From an uncultured Saprospiraceae bacterium (GTDB lineage: Bacteria > Bacteroidota > Bacteroidia > Chitinophagales > Saprospiraceae): a DNA stretch of 21,670 bases. Both the position numbers and the translations under genes were made by a program. Positions within the stretch are counted from its first letter, which is position 1. Every line of letters starts with the position of its first letter. The notes beneath the pieces are model-generated. The model was not told where the DNA came from. It did no database searches and was given only the letters and a program-made list of their open reading frames with translations. Positions 7,556 through 15,124 of this stretch are shown piece by piece. The stretch is from positions 1 to 21,670 of the forward strand of contig CALCSX010000387.1 in NCBI GenBank assembly GCA_937894165.1. Reading direction: 5' to 3'.

Positions 7556-8752
7556 TTATTCTCTAACTTCTATTGTCTTAAATTGAGCTAGCATCTTTTT
7601 CTCCAAATTTACCGTCTTTTCTTTGTTCTCGGTGAGTCGATACATCAGCAATAGTTCATCATAAATTGATTTGATTTTTACATGACCGCGTTTAAGCATT
7701 TTTTCAGCCATTGAAATGCCCTCCAGTAATACTTTCTCTGCATCGGAGTAGTTTTTATCATGATTATGAGCCTTGCCCAATATTGTAAGAACATCTATAT
7801 AATAAGGATTTGATTTGTCAGAATGATTGTCAAGAATTGAAATGTTTTCCTTCAAAAGAACAATTGCTTCTTGGATTTTCAGTTGATTTACCAAAAGGAT
7901 ACTTCTATATAAATTGGGTAGAAAATTAAAATAATGATCTTTGCTGACTGATTTTTCCCACTCTGAGTTTATTTCGTCTAGCGTATTCTCTGCCAAAGCA
8001 TAGTCTGCTTTGAAAATATAAATGAGTGCTAAGTTCGTTCTGACTTGAAGTATTTCTACTTTATGGGTACTTGCATTCTCATTATAGATTTCTAATGCTT
8101 GATTATAAAGTGACTCTGATCTTGACATATTACTTACTTGCAGATTAAAACTAGCCATTTCAGCAATAGCATTTGCAACATATACTCTGTTCTTCCTCGC
8201 TAATTTACTTAATGCCACATTTTTCAAATACAGCGCTTCCGCATTTTGAAATTCCTCTTTTTGTAGTTTTAAATTAGCCAAATTTCTTAAAATCGAAGTT
8301 CTAATTTCATCAGAATCCGACTTACTGTTATCGAATACGTTGGCAACTTCTTTCATAGTTCTATCTGCCTCTGCTGTTTTTGCCTGTTTTAATTGTACAA
8401 AAGCTAATTTATTCATTGCTTCAGCGACATTTACATTATTGTTACCATAATTCAATTTGTAAATACCAATTGCGCTTGTGTATAATTCAGCAGCTAATTC
8501 ATATTTCGCCAAAACTGAATAAAGATCGGCTAATTTGATTTTACTGTTGGCAACCGTATTATGACTTTTTCCATAAGTTTCTTCGGAATATGATAGTGCT
8601 TTGAGTGCCACTTTTACAGCATCGTCATATTTAATTTGTGCTTTTAAATCAGCTAATTCACGATGTAGTTCAATAAGATTTGAATCTTGCGATTCTCCAC
8701 ACGAAAAAAATATTAGCGCTAGAAAGCTGACAGACAAGAATAAATGTTTCAT
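7556..8752 (-). CDS. Tetratricopeptide-repeat lipoprotein
   Basis: A 398-residue protein whose N-terminus MKHLFLSVSFLALIFFSC is a lipoprotein signal peptide (lipobox Cys18, then GESQDSN). The rest is helical and built of TPR units of the long, kinesin-light-chain-like kind (42-residue spacing): ALKALSYSEETYGKSHNTVA, AAELYTSAIGIYKLNYGNNN, ESLYNQALEIYNENASTHKV and AEKVLLEGISMAEKMLKRGH are clear examples. It is probably an envelope-anchored scaffold for protein contacts. No catalytic or DNA-binding domain is attached, unlike many Bacteroidota TPR signalling proteins. It is isolated, and the partner is unknown. Confidence 0.85.
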   Translation of the reverse strand: MKHLFLSVSFLALIFFSCGESQDSNLIELHRELADLKAQIKYDDAVKVALKALSYSEETYGKSHNTVANSKIKLADLYSVLAKYELAAELYTSAIGIYKLNYGNNNVNVAEAMNKLAFVQLKQAKTAEADRTMKEVANVFDNSKSDSDEIRTSILRNLANLKLQKEEFQNAEALYLKNVALSKLARKNRVYVANAIAEMASFNLQVSNMSRSESLYNQALEIYNENASTHKVEILQVRTNLALIYIFKADYALAENTLDEINSEWEKSVSKDHYFNFLPNLYRSILLVNQLKIQEAIVLLKENISILDNHSDKSNPYYIDVLTILGKAHNHDKNYSDAEKVLLEGISMAEKMLKRGHVKIKSIYDELLLMYRLTENKEKTVNLEKKMLAQFKTIEVRE

Positions 8753-8960
8753 TTGGTAATTTAAAAGATTATGGAAAATTAAGTATTTTAACTTTTAAAG
8801 TTTATGATTTTGTAAAAGTAAGATTTTAGAATATAATTTTGAGATCATAAACTAATGATTTTAATCCCTACACATCTTTTGTGATTGATGTGTTAATTTT
8901 TCAATATTAATTCGGATCAAAATAGACTAATAATGCGTTACTTTGTAAATACTGATTTAA

Positions 8961-8968
8961 TAATTTTG
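8961..8968 (+). promoter_or_regulatory. Candidate -7 box TAATTTTG very close to the start codon
   Basis: TAATTTTG fits TAnnTTTG and ends 4 bp before the ATG at 8973, with TTTG at 8942-8945 as a possible upstream box (spacing shorter than usual). If used, transcription would start at or next to the ATG, giving a leaderless mRNA. A 7-bp inverted repeat ACACATC/GATGTGT also lies upstream near 8870-8895. Confidence 0.5.
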
Positions 8969-8972
8969 TATT

Positions 8973-9215
8973 ATGAAAGTATTAAACCTCACGGAACTAA
9001 TATTAAATCTTAAGCATTGGCTTGACTCAGTTGTTGATGAAAAAGTTAAAATTAAACGTGAACATAAAAAAGACCTTATCATAATTACACTGGAGGAATA
9101 TAATTCTTTAGTGGAGACCAATTATTTATTATCCGGTAAAAATAGAGAAGTAATACAGAAATCTTTGGAAGAAGTTAAGCAAGGGAAATTGATTAGTAGA
9201 AATTTACTTGATTAA
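8973..9215 (+). CDS. Orphan YefM/Phd-type antitoxin
   Basis: An 80-residue protein matching the Phd/YefM antitoxin family. An N-terminal segment with 'LTELILNLKHWLDSVVDE' precedes basic residues 'VKIKREHKKDLIIITLEEYNSLVETNYLLSG' and the C-terminal 'REVIQKSLEEVKQGK', the region that in YefM wraps the toxin. Family members bind DNA through the N-terminal half to repress their own operon. A YoeB/Txe or RelE-type toxin normally follows within a few bases. Here the next gene is pcm, convergent and ending 11 bp away, so no toxin is present on either strand nearby. It may be a solitary remnant, an antitoxin acting on a toxin elsewhere, or a small regulator. Confidence 0.85.
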   Translation: MKVLNLTELILNLKHWLDSVVDEKVKIKREHKKDLIIITLEEYNSLVETNYLLSGKNREVIQKSLEEVKQGKLISRNLLD

Positions 9216-9226
9216 GAAAGTTTATT

Positions 9227-9883
9227 TTATTTCAACTTTGGATTCGTCCCCTTTAACATTGGAACGAAGCTAAATTTATCATATTCTAATACTTCGTAAT
9301 TTCTCAGATTCATCCTCTCAATTCGCAACATAGTTTGAATCTTGCCCTCACCATATGGTATGACCATTAAACCACCCACATGCAGTTGGTCTTTGAGTGC
9401 TTTCGGTATTTCGGGAGCCGCTGCGGTAACAATGATTTTGTGAAATGGCTCATATTGGGGCCAGCCCTGAAATCCGTCGCCATATTTCATATGAATATTT
9501 TCATAACCCATCTGAGTGAGTAGTTTGCGTGTCTTATTATGAAGAGCTTCATGACGTTCGATACTGTAAACGGTCGCCCCCAGTTCTGCCAAAATACATG
9601 CTTGATATCCTGAGCCAGTCCCAATTTCCAGCACCTTGTCACCCGGTTTGATGTCCAACATCGTTGATTGAAAGGCAACAGTATAGGGTTGAGAAATAGT
9701 CTGATCATTGTCGATAGGGAAAGCATTGTCTTTATAAGCCCACTCCTCAAAGGCCTTGTCCAGAAAGAAATGGCGCGGTACTCGTCCAATGGCTTCCAAA
9801 ACTTTTTTGTCATGGATCCCTTTTTTTTCCAACTCTTCAACTAATTTCCTTCTTAGTCCCTTATGTCTATAGCTATCTGTCAA
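9227..9883 (-). CDS. pcm: Protein-L-isoaspartate O-methyltransferase
   Basis: A 218-residue cytosolic repair enzyme that methylates L-isoaspartyl residues with S-adenosylmethionine, so that damaged Asn/Asp sites can revert. Seen: 'VPRHFFLD' near 35-42, 'DNDQTISQPYTVAFQ' with the family's conserved Ser-Gln-Pro at 64-67, the SAM-binding motif VLEIGTGSGYQ at 84-94, ERHE after the next strand, and 'VGGLMVIPYGEG' near the end. Length is normal. The open frame starts with TTG at 9883. No ATG is available before the conserved 'DSYRHKGLRRKLV' N-terminus, so a TTG start (or the adjacent ATT) is likely. It is monocistronic and convergent with the antitoxin gene. Confidence 0.94.
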   Translation of the reverse strand: MTDSYRHKGLRRKLVEELEKKGIHDKKVLEAIGRVPRHFFLDKAFEEWAYKDNAFPIDNDQTISQPYTVAFQSTMLDIKPGDKVLEIGTGSGYQACILAELGATVYSIERHEALHNKTRKLLTQMGYENIHMKYGDGFQGWPQYEPFHKIIVTAAAPEIPKALKDQLHVGGLMVIPYGEGKIQTMLRIERMNLRNYEVLEYDKFSFVPMLKGTNPKLK

Positions 9884-10058
9884 AATATTTTTTTTATAAA
9901 GTAGTCCTTTTATCTAAATGTAAAAATAATTCATATATTTATAGATAAAGAATCAATTGCGACATTATTATTGTTTAAAGACTTTATTGTGAAAAAACTG
10001 AATATCAGCGTTTCAATAGTTTCTTTTAGCGAGGCAATATATAAATAAAAATCATAAT

Positions 10059-11453
10059 ATGGAAAAAATAAAATTTGGAACAGACGGTTGGAGAGCCATA
10101 ATTGCAAAAGATTATACTGTAGATAATGTTAGAAGAGTGGCAGAAGCGACAGCTTTATATATGAAAGCCAATGGAATGAGTCAGGCTGCGATAGGTAGAG
10201 ATTGCCGATTTGCAGGAGAGCTTTTTTTACAGACTACAGTAGGTGTTTTAGCTGCTCATGGGATTAAAAGCATCGTGGGTATTGGCGTTTCGTCAACTCC
10301 TATGTTGTCATTGGCTGTAAATAAGACAAATTCGGGTCTAGGTATAGTAATCACTGCAAGCCATAATCCGCCTTCCTACAATGGTTATAAATTGAAATCC
10401 AAATTCGGCGGGCCTTCCTTGCCGGCAGAAATAGCAGAAGTAGAAAGTTTTATCCCTGATCATCATGTTGACAATTATCTGGAATACGATGAGGCTGTGG
10501 GGCGTGGATTAGTGGAAGAAATTAATATGGAGGACATGTATTACGACCATGTCATTGCCAATTTTGATGTTCCTGCTATTCAGAATTCCGGCATAAAAAT
10601 AGCCTATGACGCCATGTTCGGTGCAGGTCAGAATATTATGAGAAGATTGCTCCCGGATGCTGTTTTTCTTCATGCCGAAATGAATCCCTCTTTCAATGGA
10701 ACTGCTCCTGAGCCAATCGGGAAAAATCTTAAAGAACTTGAAGAACTTATCAAGAATGATGACGCTATAACATTCGGCGTAGCTCATGATGGAGATGCAG
10801 ATCGAATAGGTATTTTTGATGAAGATGGAAACTTTGTAGATTCGCATCATATATTATTACTTCTTTTAATGTATATGAAGGATTATAAAAATCAAACAGG
10901 GGAGGTTGTAGTCACTTTTAGTGTAACTAATAAGATGAAAAAGTTGGCTGAAATCTACGGATTGAAATACCAAGTTACTAAAATCGGATTCAAATATATC
11001 GCTGAAATAATGACCGATACGGACGTTATTGTAGGGGGAGAGGAGTCGGGCGGTTTGGCGGTTAAAGGTCATATTCCTGAGAGAGATGGTGTCTGGATTG
11101 GAATGATGATACTTGAATTCATGGCAATAACCGGAAAATCACTGAAGGAATTAATTGAAGAGCTTTATTTGAAAGTGGGTTCGTTTTCGTGTGATCGAGA
11201 TGATCTGCACATCAGTAATGAAGTTAAGCAAAACGTGATAAGTCAATGTGAAAATCGGGCTTATGGTCATTTTGGTCCTTACACAATTATTAATGTAGAA
11301 AATATTGACGGTTATAAGTTCTGGGTGGATGAGGATAGGTGGATAATGATCAGGCCTTCCGGCACAGAGCCTGTACTTCGAGTTTATGCTCAGGCACCTA
11401 CGTCAGGAGAAGTCAGGAAAATTTTGGATGCTGTAAGTGCCACGATTTTATAA
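10059..11453 (+). CDS. Phosphoglucomutase/phosphomannomutase family enzyme
   Basis: A 464-residue alpha-D-phosphohexomutase, which interconverts hexose 1- and 6-phosphates via a phosphoserine. All four signature loops are present: the active-site TASHNP with Ser101, metal-binding DGDADR at 244-249, sugar-specificity GGEESGG at 326-332, and phosphate-binding RPSGTEP at 432-438. 'KFGTDGWRAIIA' at the N-terminus is the form seen in Bacteroidota/Thermococcus-like PGM/PMM proteins. Whether glucose or mannose phosphate, or both, is the substrate cannot be decided from these motifs, so no symbol is given. The nif3-like gene starts 52 bp downstream and is likely on the same transcript. Confidence 0.93.
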   Translation: MEKIKFGTDGWRAIIAKDYTVDNVRRVAEATALYMKANGMSQAAIGRDCRFAGELFLQTTVGVLAAHGIKSIVGIGVSSTPMLSLAVNKTNSGLGIVITASHNPPSYNGYKLKSKFGGPSLPAEIAEVESFIPDHHVDNYLEYDEAVGRGLVEEINMEDMYYDHVIANFDVPAIQNSGIKIAYDAMFGAGQNIMRRLLPDAVFLHAEMNPSFNGTAPEPIGKNLKELEELIKNDDAITFGVAHDGDADRIGIFDEDGNFVDSHHILLLLLMYMKDYKNQTGEVVVTFSVTNKMKKLAEIYGLKYQVTKIGFKYIAEIMTDTDVIVGGEESGGLAVKGHIPERDGVWIGMMILEFMAITGKSLKELIEELYLKVGSFSCDRDDLHISNEVKQNVISQCENRAYGHFGPYTIINVENIDGYKFWVDEDRWIMIRPSGTEPVLRVYAQAPTSGEVRKILDAVSATIL

Positions 11454-11505
11454 TATAAACCAAATAAATTCCGAAGATTTCGGATTAATTTTTTTAAAAA
11501 ATCAT

Positions 11506-12504
11506 ATGCAAATTCGGGATATAACGTCTTTTTTAGAGCGTATAGCATCGCCTTCACTTCAGGAAGCTTACGACAACGCACGTTTGCTCGTCGGAGCATC
11601 CAATGCGAGCGTGAATAAAGTTCTATGTACTTTGGATGTAACAGAGGAGGTCGTTGAAGAAGCTATAGATAGGAATTGCCAATTGATAGTAGCCCATCAT
11701 CCGATCATTTTTTCCGGATTGAAATCACTCACAGGAAGGAATTATGTCGAGAGAACAGTGATTAAAGCAATCCAAAATAACATTGGGATTTATTCGATAC
11801 ACACTAATTTGGATAATGTACTCACGAATGGTGTTAACCAGAAACTCGGAGACATCCTAGGTCTTCAACATACTCGTATATTAAAGCCCAAAGCCAATGT
11901 CTTTTCACTTTGCCAAGTCAGGTTTAGAGGTTCTGTGGAAGTTTTTCAAGATAACTTCTCAGAAGTCGACTTTTCAACTATTAAGGTGTCCGGAAGTGAC
12001 AGTGATTATTCAATTTTGGATTTTCAAATTCCTAAATCTTCTAAATCCACAATATCTGACCTTTTTCAAAAGAACAAGGATATACAATGGTTTCGGTTCT
12101 TCGAATCGGATTACAGTGATTATAATATCGGATCGGGTCTTATTGGAAAATTGAAAGAGGAAATGAAGGTAGAAAAGTTTTTTGATCTTGTAAAACAGAA
12201 GCTAAAGGTTCCTTTTATTAAGCATACAGGAATTGTAAAAGATTATGTAAATACAGTAGCCCTTTGCGGGGGCGCGGGAGGGTTTCTTTTGAGAGAAGCA
12301 ATAGGGCAGGGTGCTGATATTTTTCTGACTTCCGATTATAAATACCACGAGTTTTTCGATGCGGAGGATAATATCACCATAATTGATGCAGGGCATTTTG
12401 AAACAGAACAGTTCACAAGAGATTTGCTCACAGATTTATTAAATGATAATGGTTTTTCAGCTATTTTGTCTGAAGTCAATACCAATCCTGTCCAATATTA
12501 TTAG
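11506..12504 (+). CDS. Nif3-like dinuclear metal centre protein (DUF34/YbgI family)
   Basis: A 332-residue protein of the widespread Nif3/YbgI family, which forms toroidal hexamers with two metal ions per subunit; its biochemical role remains unsettled. Metal ligands expected for the family are visible: AHHPIIFSG (His64, His65), IHTNLDNV (His99, Asp103) and, near the C-terminus, DAGHFETE (around 295-301). GAGGFLLREAIGQGADIFLTSDYKYHEF is the conserved C-terminal half. The middle (~120-230) is the insert domain typical of longer members. The open frame begins at 11437, but that overlaps the phosphohexomutase gene. ATG 11506 gives the standard start 'MQIRDITSFLERIASPSLQE'. The neighbouring zinc-ribbon gene is a recurring partner of nif3-like genes. 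Confidence 0.92.
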   Translation: MQIRDITSFLERIASPSLQEAYDNARLLVGASNASVNKVLCTLDVTEEVVEEAIDRNCQLIVAHHPIIFSGLKSLTGRNYVERTVIKAIQNNIGIYSIHTNLDNVLTNGVNQKLGDILGLQHTRILKPKANVFSLCQVRFRGSVEVFQDNFSEVDFSTIKVSGSDSDYSILDFQIPKSSKSTISDLFQKNKDIQWFRFFESDYSDYNIGSGLIGKLKEEMKVEKFFDLVKQKLKVPFIKHTGIVKDYVNTVALCGGAGGFLLREAIGQGADIFLTSDYKYHEFFDAEDNITIIDAGHFETEQFTRDLLTDLLNDNGFSAILSEVNTNPVQYY

Positions 12505-12554
12505 AACTCTCACCTTTATATTTCGAAAAACTTCGTTAACTTAAAGAATTTTCT

Positions 12555-12562
12555 TAATTTTG
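12555..12562 (+). promoter_or_regulatory. -7 promoter box TAATTTTG
   Basis: A perfect TAnnTTTG lies 80 bp upstream of the zinc-ribbon gene, with TTCG at about the -33 position (12532-12535). A small hairpin (AGTGAT 12585-12590 with ATCACT 12603-12608) would lie in the leader. Confidence 0.6.
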
Positions 12563-12642
12563 TGTCCTTAAAGAAATAAAATAGAGTGATGTGAGTTTTT
12601 AGATCACTTTTCTATTAAATACTACACCAGAGATTTGTTATT

Positions 12643-13383
12643 ATGGCAAAAAAAGAAAAAACAATTGAAGAGAAGTTGAAAGAGTTGTATGAATTGCAAA
12701 CTATCGACTCAGAATTAGATCAGATTGAAGTGTTGAAAGGAGAACTTCCTATCGAGGTAAGTGATTTAGAAGATGAAATCATTGGTTTAGAAACCCGAAT
12801 CGGCAAAGTAAAGGATCAGATATCTACTATAGAAGATGAGATAGGAAGACATAATACACTTACAAAAGAGAATTTGAGTAATATCCTAAGATATGAAAAA
12901 CAACTCGATGAAGTAAAAAACAACCGTGAATTCGAATCACTTACCAAGCAAATTGAACTTCAGAAATTAGATATTCAACTGGCTGAAAAGAGAATTAAGG
13001 ATTCAAAGATGCAATTAGACATCAAAAAGGAGAGTCTTGCTGATGTAGAAGCTAAATTGGATGTCAAGAAAAAAATGCTTGATAACAAGAAAGTCGAATT
13101 GGAGAAAATCATTGAGAAGACTGAAAAGGAGGAAGAGAAGCTGAATAAGAAGTCACAGAAAGCTCGTGAGAAAATCGAAGATAGACTTTTAGCTGCTTAC
13201 GATAAGACTAGAGGTACCTACAGAAATGGAATGGCCGTCGTTACAGTTCAGCGAGATGCTTGTGGTGGTTGCTACAATTTTATTCCACCACAGATCAAGT
13301 TGGAGATTTCTCTTAATAATAAGATCATTGCATGTGAGCATTGCGGGAGGGTATTGGTAGATGAGTTCATTATGGAATCATAG
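12643..13383 (+). CDS. Coiled-coil C4 zinc-ribbon protein (DUF164/CT398-like)
   Basis: A 246-residue protein. Residues 1-195 are almost wholly charged coiled coil (Lys/Glu-rich heptads, antiparallel hairpin in relatives). Residues 200-246 are a zinc ribbon with Cys207, Cys210, Cys231 and Cys234 (ACGGCYNF ... ACEHCGRV). This architecture matches the zf-RING_7/DUF164 family, whose members have been proposed to bind nucleic acids or act as adaptors; no enzymatic role is known. It follows the nif3-like gene, a pairing conserved in many bacteria, but has its own promoter 138 bp downstream of that gene and a strong terminator after it. Confidence 0.9.
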   Translation: MAKKEKTIEEKLKELYELQTIDSELDQIEVLKGELPIEVSDLEDEIIGLETRIGKVKDQISTIEDEIGRHNTLTKENLSNILRYEKQLDEVKNNREFESLTKQIELQKLDIQLAEKRIKDSKMQLDIKKESLADVEAKLDVKKKMLDNKKVELEKIIEKTEKEEEKLNKKSQKAREKIEDRLLAAYDKTRGTYRNGMAVVTVQRDACGGCYNFIPPQIKLEISLNNKIIACEHCGRVLVDEFIMES

Positions 13384-13463
13384 TTTCTCGCTGTAGGAAA
13401 ATCCTAAATACTGTGTAACTCTAGTGAATGGCAGTCATGATTGCATTCAAGTTAAAATATAAA

Positions 13464-13495
13464 GAGCTGAAGGTTATACTTTCAGCTCTTTTTTT
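13464..13495 (+). terminator. Rho-independent terminator
   Basis: AGAGCTGAA pairs with TTTCAGCTCT around an 8-nt loop and is followed by a run of seven T residues. It ends the zinc-ribbon transcript just before the solitary inverted-repeat terminus at 13507. Confidence 0.88.
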
Positions 13496-13521
13496 CTAAA
13501 AGCATCTACCTGAGTAGTTAC
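13495..13521 (+). repeat. Solitary right terminus of the 160-bp element
   Basis: The text 'aaaagcatctacctgagtagttac' resembles the right end of the full element at 14432. Its last 15 bases (13507-13521) are the exact reverse complement of the left terminus of the copy at 21535-21549. No left end or core is present, so this is a remnant or a stand-alone terminus. It ends 10 bp before the tauE-like start codon. Confidence 0.7.
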
Positions 13522-13531
13522 AATAAGACAA

Positions 13532-14275
13532 ATGGAATTAGCATATTTAGCAGTTTTGTTTTTCATCACAGCTTTGCTGTACTCCTCGATTGGCTTTGGT
13601 GGAGGAAGTACCTATACTGCATTATTAGCGACTGCCGGATTTGATTTCCGGTGGATTCGATTTTTATCTCTGCTTTGCAATAGTCTCGTTACAGGTGGGA
13701 ATATTTTCAGATTTTATAAGGCGGGGATTAAAGCATTTGTTAGTTTCTGGCCATTTTTATTGCTTTCTGTTCCGGCCGCTTATGTGGGTGGCTTGATAAA
13801 GATTAGTCAGGAAAGCTATCTAATAATTCTTGGGATATGTTTAGTAATTGCTTCGGTCATGATAATAGGAGGGCTCGAACTGAGAGGGAGGGACTTGGTA
13901 ATGTCCATGAAATACAAAACACTTATAGTTGCAATTTTGTCACTGTTATTTGGATTTCTTTCAGGGCTTGTAGGGATTGGGGGTGGGGTGTTTCTGGCGC
14001 CGGTTTTGCACTTGATCAATTGGGACAATCCAAAACAAATTGCAGCGATTTCCTCCTTGTTTATTTTTGTAAACTCACTTTCCGGCTTATCAGGGCAAAT
14101 ACAACACATGAGTCTCTTCCAGAATTTAGAATATATATTTATTTTATCCACGGCGGTGATGATAGGCGGATATCTGGGAGCGAAAATTTCTGTCAACATA
14201 CTGTCACCTCAAGCTGTTAAGATAGGAACAGGACTTTTGGTAGGTATAATAGGAGTGAGGTTAATATTTTCGTAA
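13532..14275 (+). CDS. TauE/SafE-family sulfite/anion exporter
   Basis: A 247-residue integral membrane protein with about eight hydrophobic segments and the two internal-repeat signatures of the TauE/SafE family: SIGFGGGSTYTA at 19-30 and LVGIGGGVFLAP at 146-157. Family members are linked to export of sulfite, sulfoacetate or other sulfur-containing anions. Members next to molybdenum-cofactor genes are common in Bacteroidota, which could relate to sulfite oxidase or to sulfur supply for molybdopterin; this is inference. The gene is bracketed by copies of the inverted-repeat terminus described here: its start lies 10 bp after one, and its TAA stop forms the first three bases of the other. Confidence 0.9.
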   Translation: MELAYLAVLFFITALLYSSIGFGGGSTYTALLATAGFDFRWIRFLSLLCNSLVTGGNIFRFYKAGIKAFVSFWPFLLLSVPAAYVGGLIKISQESYLIILGICLVIASVMIIGGLELRGRDLVMSMKYKTLIVAILSLLFGFLSGLVGIGGGVFLAPVLHLINWDNPKQIAAISSLFIFVNSLSGLSGQIQHMSLFQNLEYIFILSTAVMIGGYLGAKISVNILSPQAVKIGTGLLVGIIGVRLIFS

Positions 14276-14432
14276 CTATTCACATATGATCAATTTCAAT
14301 TCAAAAATGTTTATTTTCCGTGATACTTCATCTCTTTTCTTGTCAATAGCGCTGCTATTAACGCCAAAAGCAGATTCGTCTGACGAAAAATAAACTAATT
14401 TTGTCTTTTGAAAGCATCTATGTGAATAGTTA
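14273..14432 (+). repeat. 160-bp inverted-repeat element with conserved inner hairpins (MITE-like or structured RNA)
   Basis: TAACTATTCACATA (14273-14286) and TATGTGAATAGTTA (14419-14432) are perfect 14-bp terminal inverted repeats. The interior has AATAGC-gct-GCTATT near 14345-14359, CAGA-ttcg-TCTG near 14371-14382 (a UUCG loop) and an overlapping TTCGTCTGACGAA palindrome. A second copy begins at 21535; about 127 bp can be compared without gaps at roughly 87% identity. It contains no open frame, fills the tauE-moaD gap almost exactly, and ends 20 bp before the moaD ATG. Confidence 0.85.
14396..14403 (+). promoter_or_regulatory. Possible -7 box TAATTTTG inside the element
   Basis: It matches TAnnTTTG, 49 bp upstream of moaD, and could supply moaDE transcription. 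The second element copy has TCATTTTTA at this position, so the box is not a conserved part of the element. No -33 box is evident. Confidence 0.4.
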
Positions 14433-14452
14433 AGTAATTTCAAATTTTTAAT

Positions 14453-14695
14453 ATGTTAATTAATATTTTAAGTTTTGGTGTCGCAAAAGAAATTGTGGGG
14501 CAGCGAAATATCAGATTAGAATGTTCAGATGATATGACAGTCAGGGCATTGCGGGAGAGGTTGTTTGATGATTTTCCGGATTTAAAGCGTTTAAAAAAAT
14601 TGGCTGTTGCTATCAATGACGAGTATGTGGGGGAGGATGCTATTATAAGAGAAAATGATGAAATAATCTTAATTCCACCGGTTAGTGGTGGTTAA
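14453..14695 (+). CDS. moaD: Molybdopterin synthase sulfur-carrier subunit
   Basis: An 80-residue ubiquitin-fold protein ending in the diagnostic Gly-Gly (IPPVSGG). Once thiocarboxylated at its C-terminus it donates sulfur to cyclic pyranopterin monophosphate in complex with MoaE. Seen: beta-grasp pattern with 'FGVAKEIVGQ' near the start, 'LRERLFDDFPDL' (helix) and 'LAVAINDEYVGEDAIIRENDEIILIPPVSGG'. Length is normal. moaE begins 12 bp downstream, so the two subunits are co-expressed. The adenylyltransferase needed to activate MoaD (MoeB/ThiF type) is not in this window. Confidence 0.95.
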   Translation: MLINILSFGVAKEIVGQRNIRLECSDDMTVRALRERLFDDFPDLKRLKKLAVAINDEYVGEDAIIRENDEIILIPPVSGG

Positions 14696-14707
14696 ATCTA
14701 TAAAAAT

Positions 14708-15124
14708 ATGATCGAGATAAAATTAAGTGATCAATTGTTGAGGGTAGAGGATGTTCATAGTGTTATGAAGGACATCAGTTGTGGTGCGACTAATATTTTT
14801 ATTGGCACTGTGCGAGGGGAAAGAAATGGTAGAAAAGTGAAAAAACTTGAATTCGAAGCCAAGGAAAGCATGGCGCACAAGGAAATGCATAAAATAGCGC
14901 TCGATGCCAGTAAAAAATGGCCTGTAAAACAAATTTTAATTCAACATCGCCTTGGTGTGGTAGAAGTAGGCGATATTCCTGTTATCATCGCAGTTTCCAC
15001 GGCACATCGTAAAGAGGCATTTGAGGCCTGCGAATATATTATCAATGAGTTAAAAAGTACGGTTCCTATCTGGAAAAAGGAGGTTTATGAAGATGGTGAG
15101 ATCTGGGTGTCCAGTCATCCATAA
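14708..15124 (+). CDS. moaE: Molybdopterin synthase catalytic subunit
   Basis: A 138-residue large subunit of molybdopterin synthase, converting cyclic pyranopterin monophosphate to molybdopterin with sulfur from MoaD. Seen: GATNIFIGTVRGERNG at 26-41 with the conserved Arg36, LEFEAKESMAHKEM at 47-60, IQHRLGVVEVGD at 78-89 and VSTAHRKEAFEAC near 96-108. The catalytic lysine region KSTVPIWKKE at 116-125 has Lys116 and Lys123, equivalent to E. coli Lys119 and Lys126. Length is slightly short but complete. It is the second gene of the moaDE pair; no terminator is obvious in the repeat region that follows. Confidence 0.96.
   Translation: MIEIKLSDQLLRVEDVHSVMKDISCGATNIFIGTVRGERNGRKVKKLEFEAKESMAHKEMHKIALDASKKWPVKQILIQHRLGVVEVGDIPVIIAVSTAHRKEAFEACEYIINELKSTVPIWKKEVYEDGEIWVSSHP

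Noticed and set aside
9216..9226. Toxin gene partner for the antitoxin
   Set aside because: Only 11 bp separate the antitoxin from pcm, and upstream DNA (8753-8972) has no toxin-like frame.
11437..11505. Extended start of the Nif3-like protein
   Set aside because: It overlaps the phosphohexomutase gene and precedes the conserved N-terminus.
13816..14220. Two 127-aa open frames inside the tauE-like gene, one on each strand
   Set aside because: They are shadows of a clear membrane-protein gene with family motifs.
14273..14452. Molybdenum-cofactor riboswitch upstream of moaD
   Set aside because: The structure is closed by terminal inverted repeats and the same element occurs after a SulP gene. 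I could not match it to the known Moco motif, though a covariance search would be decisive.
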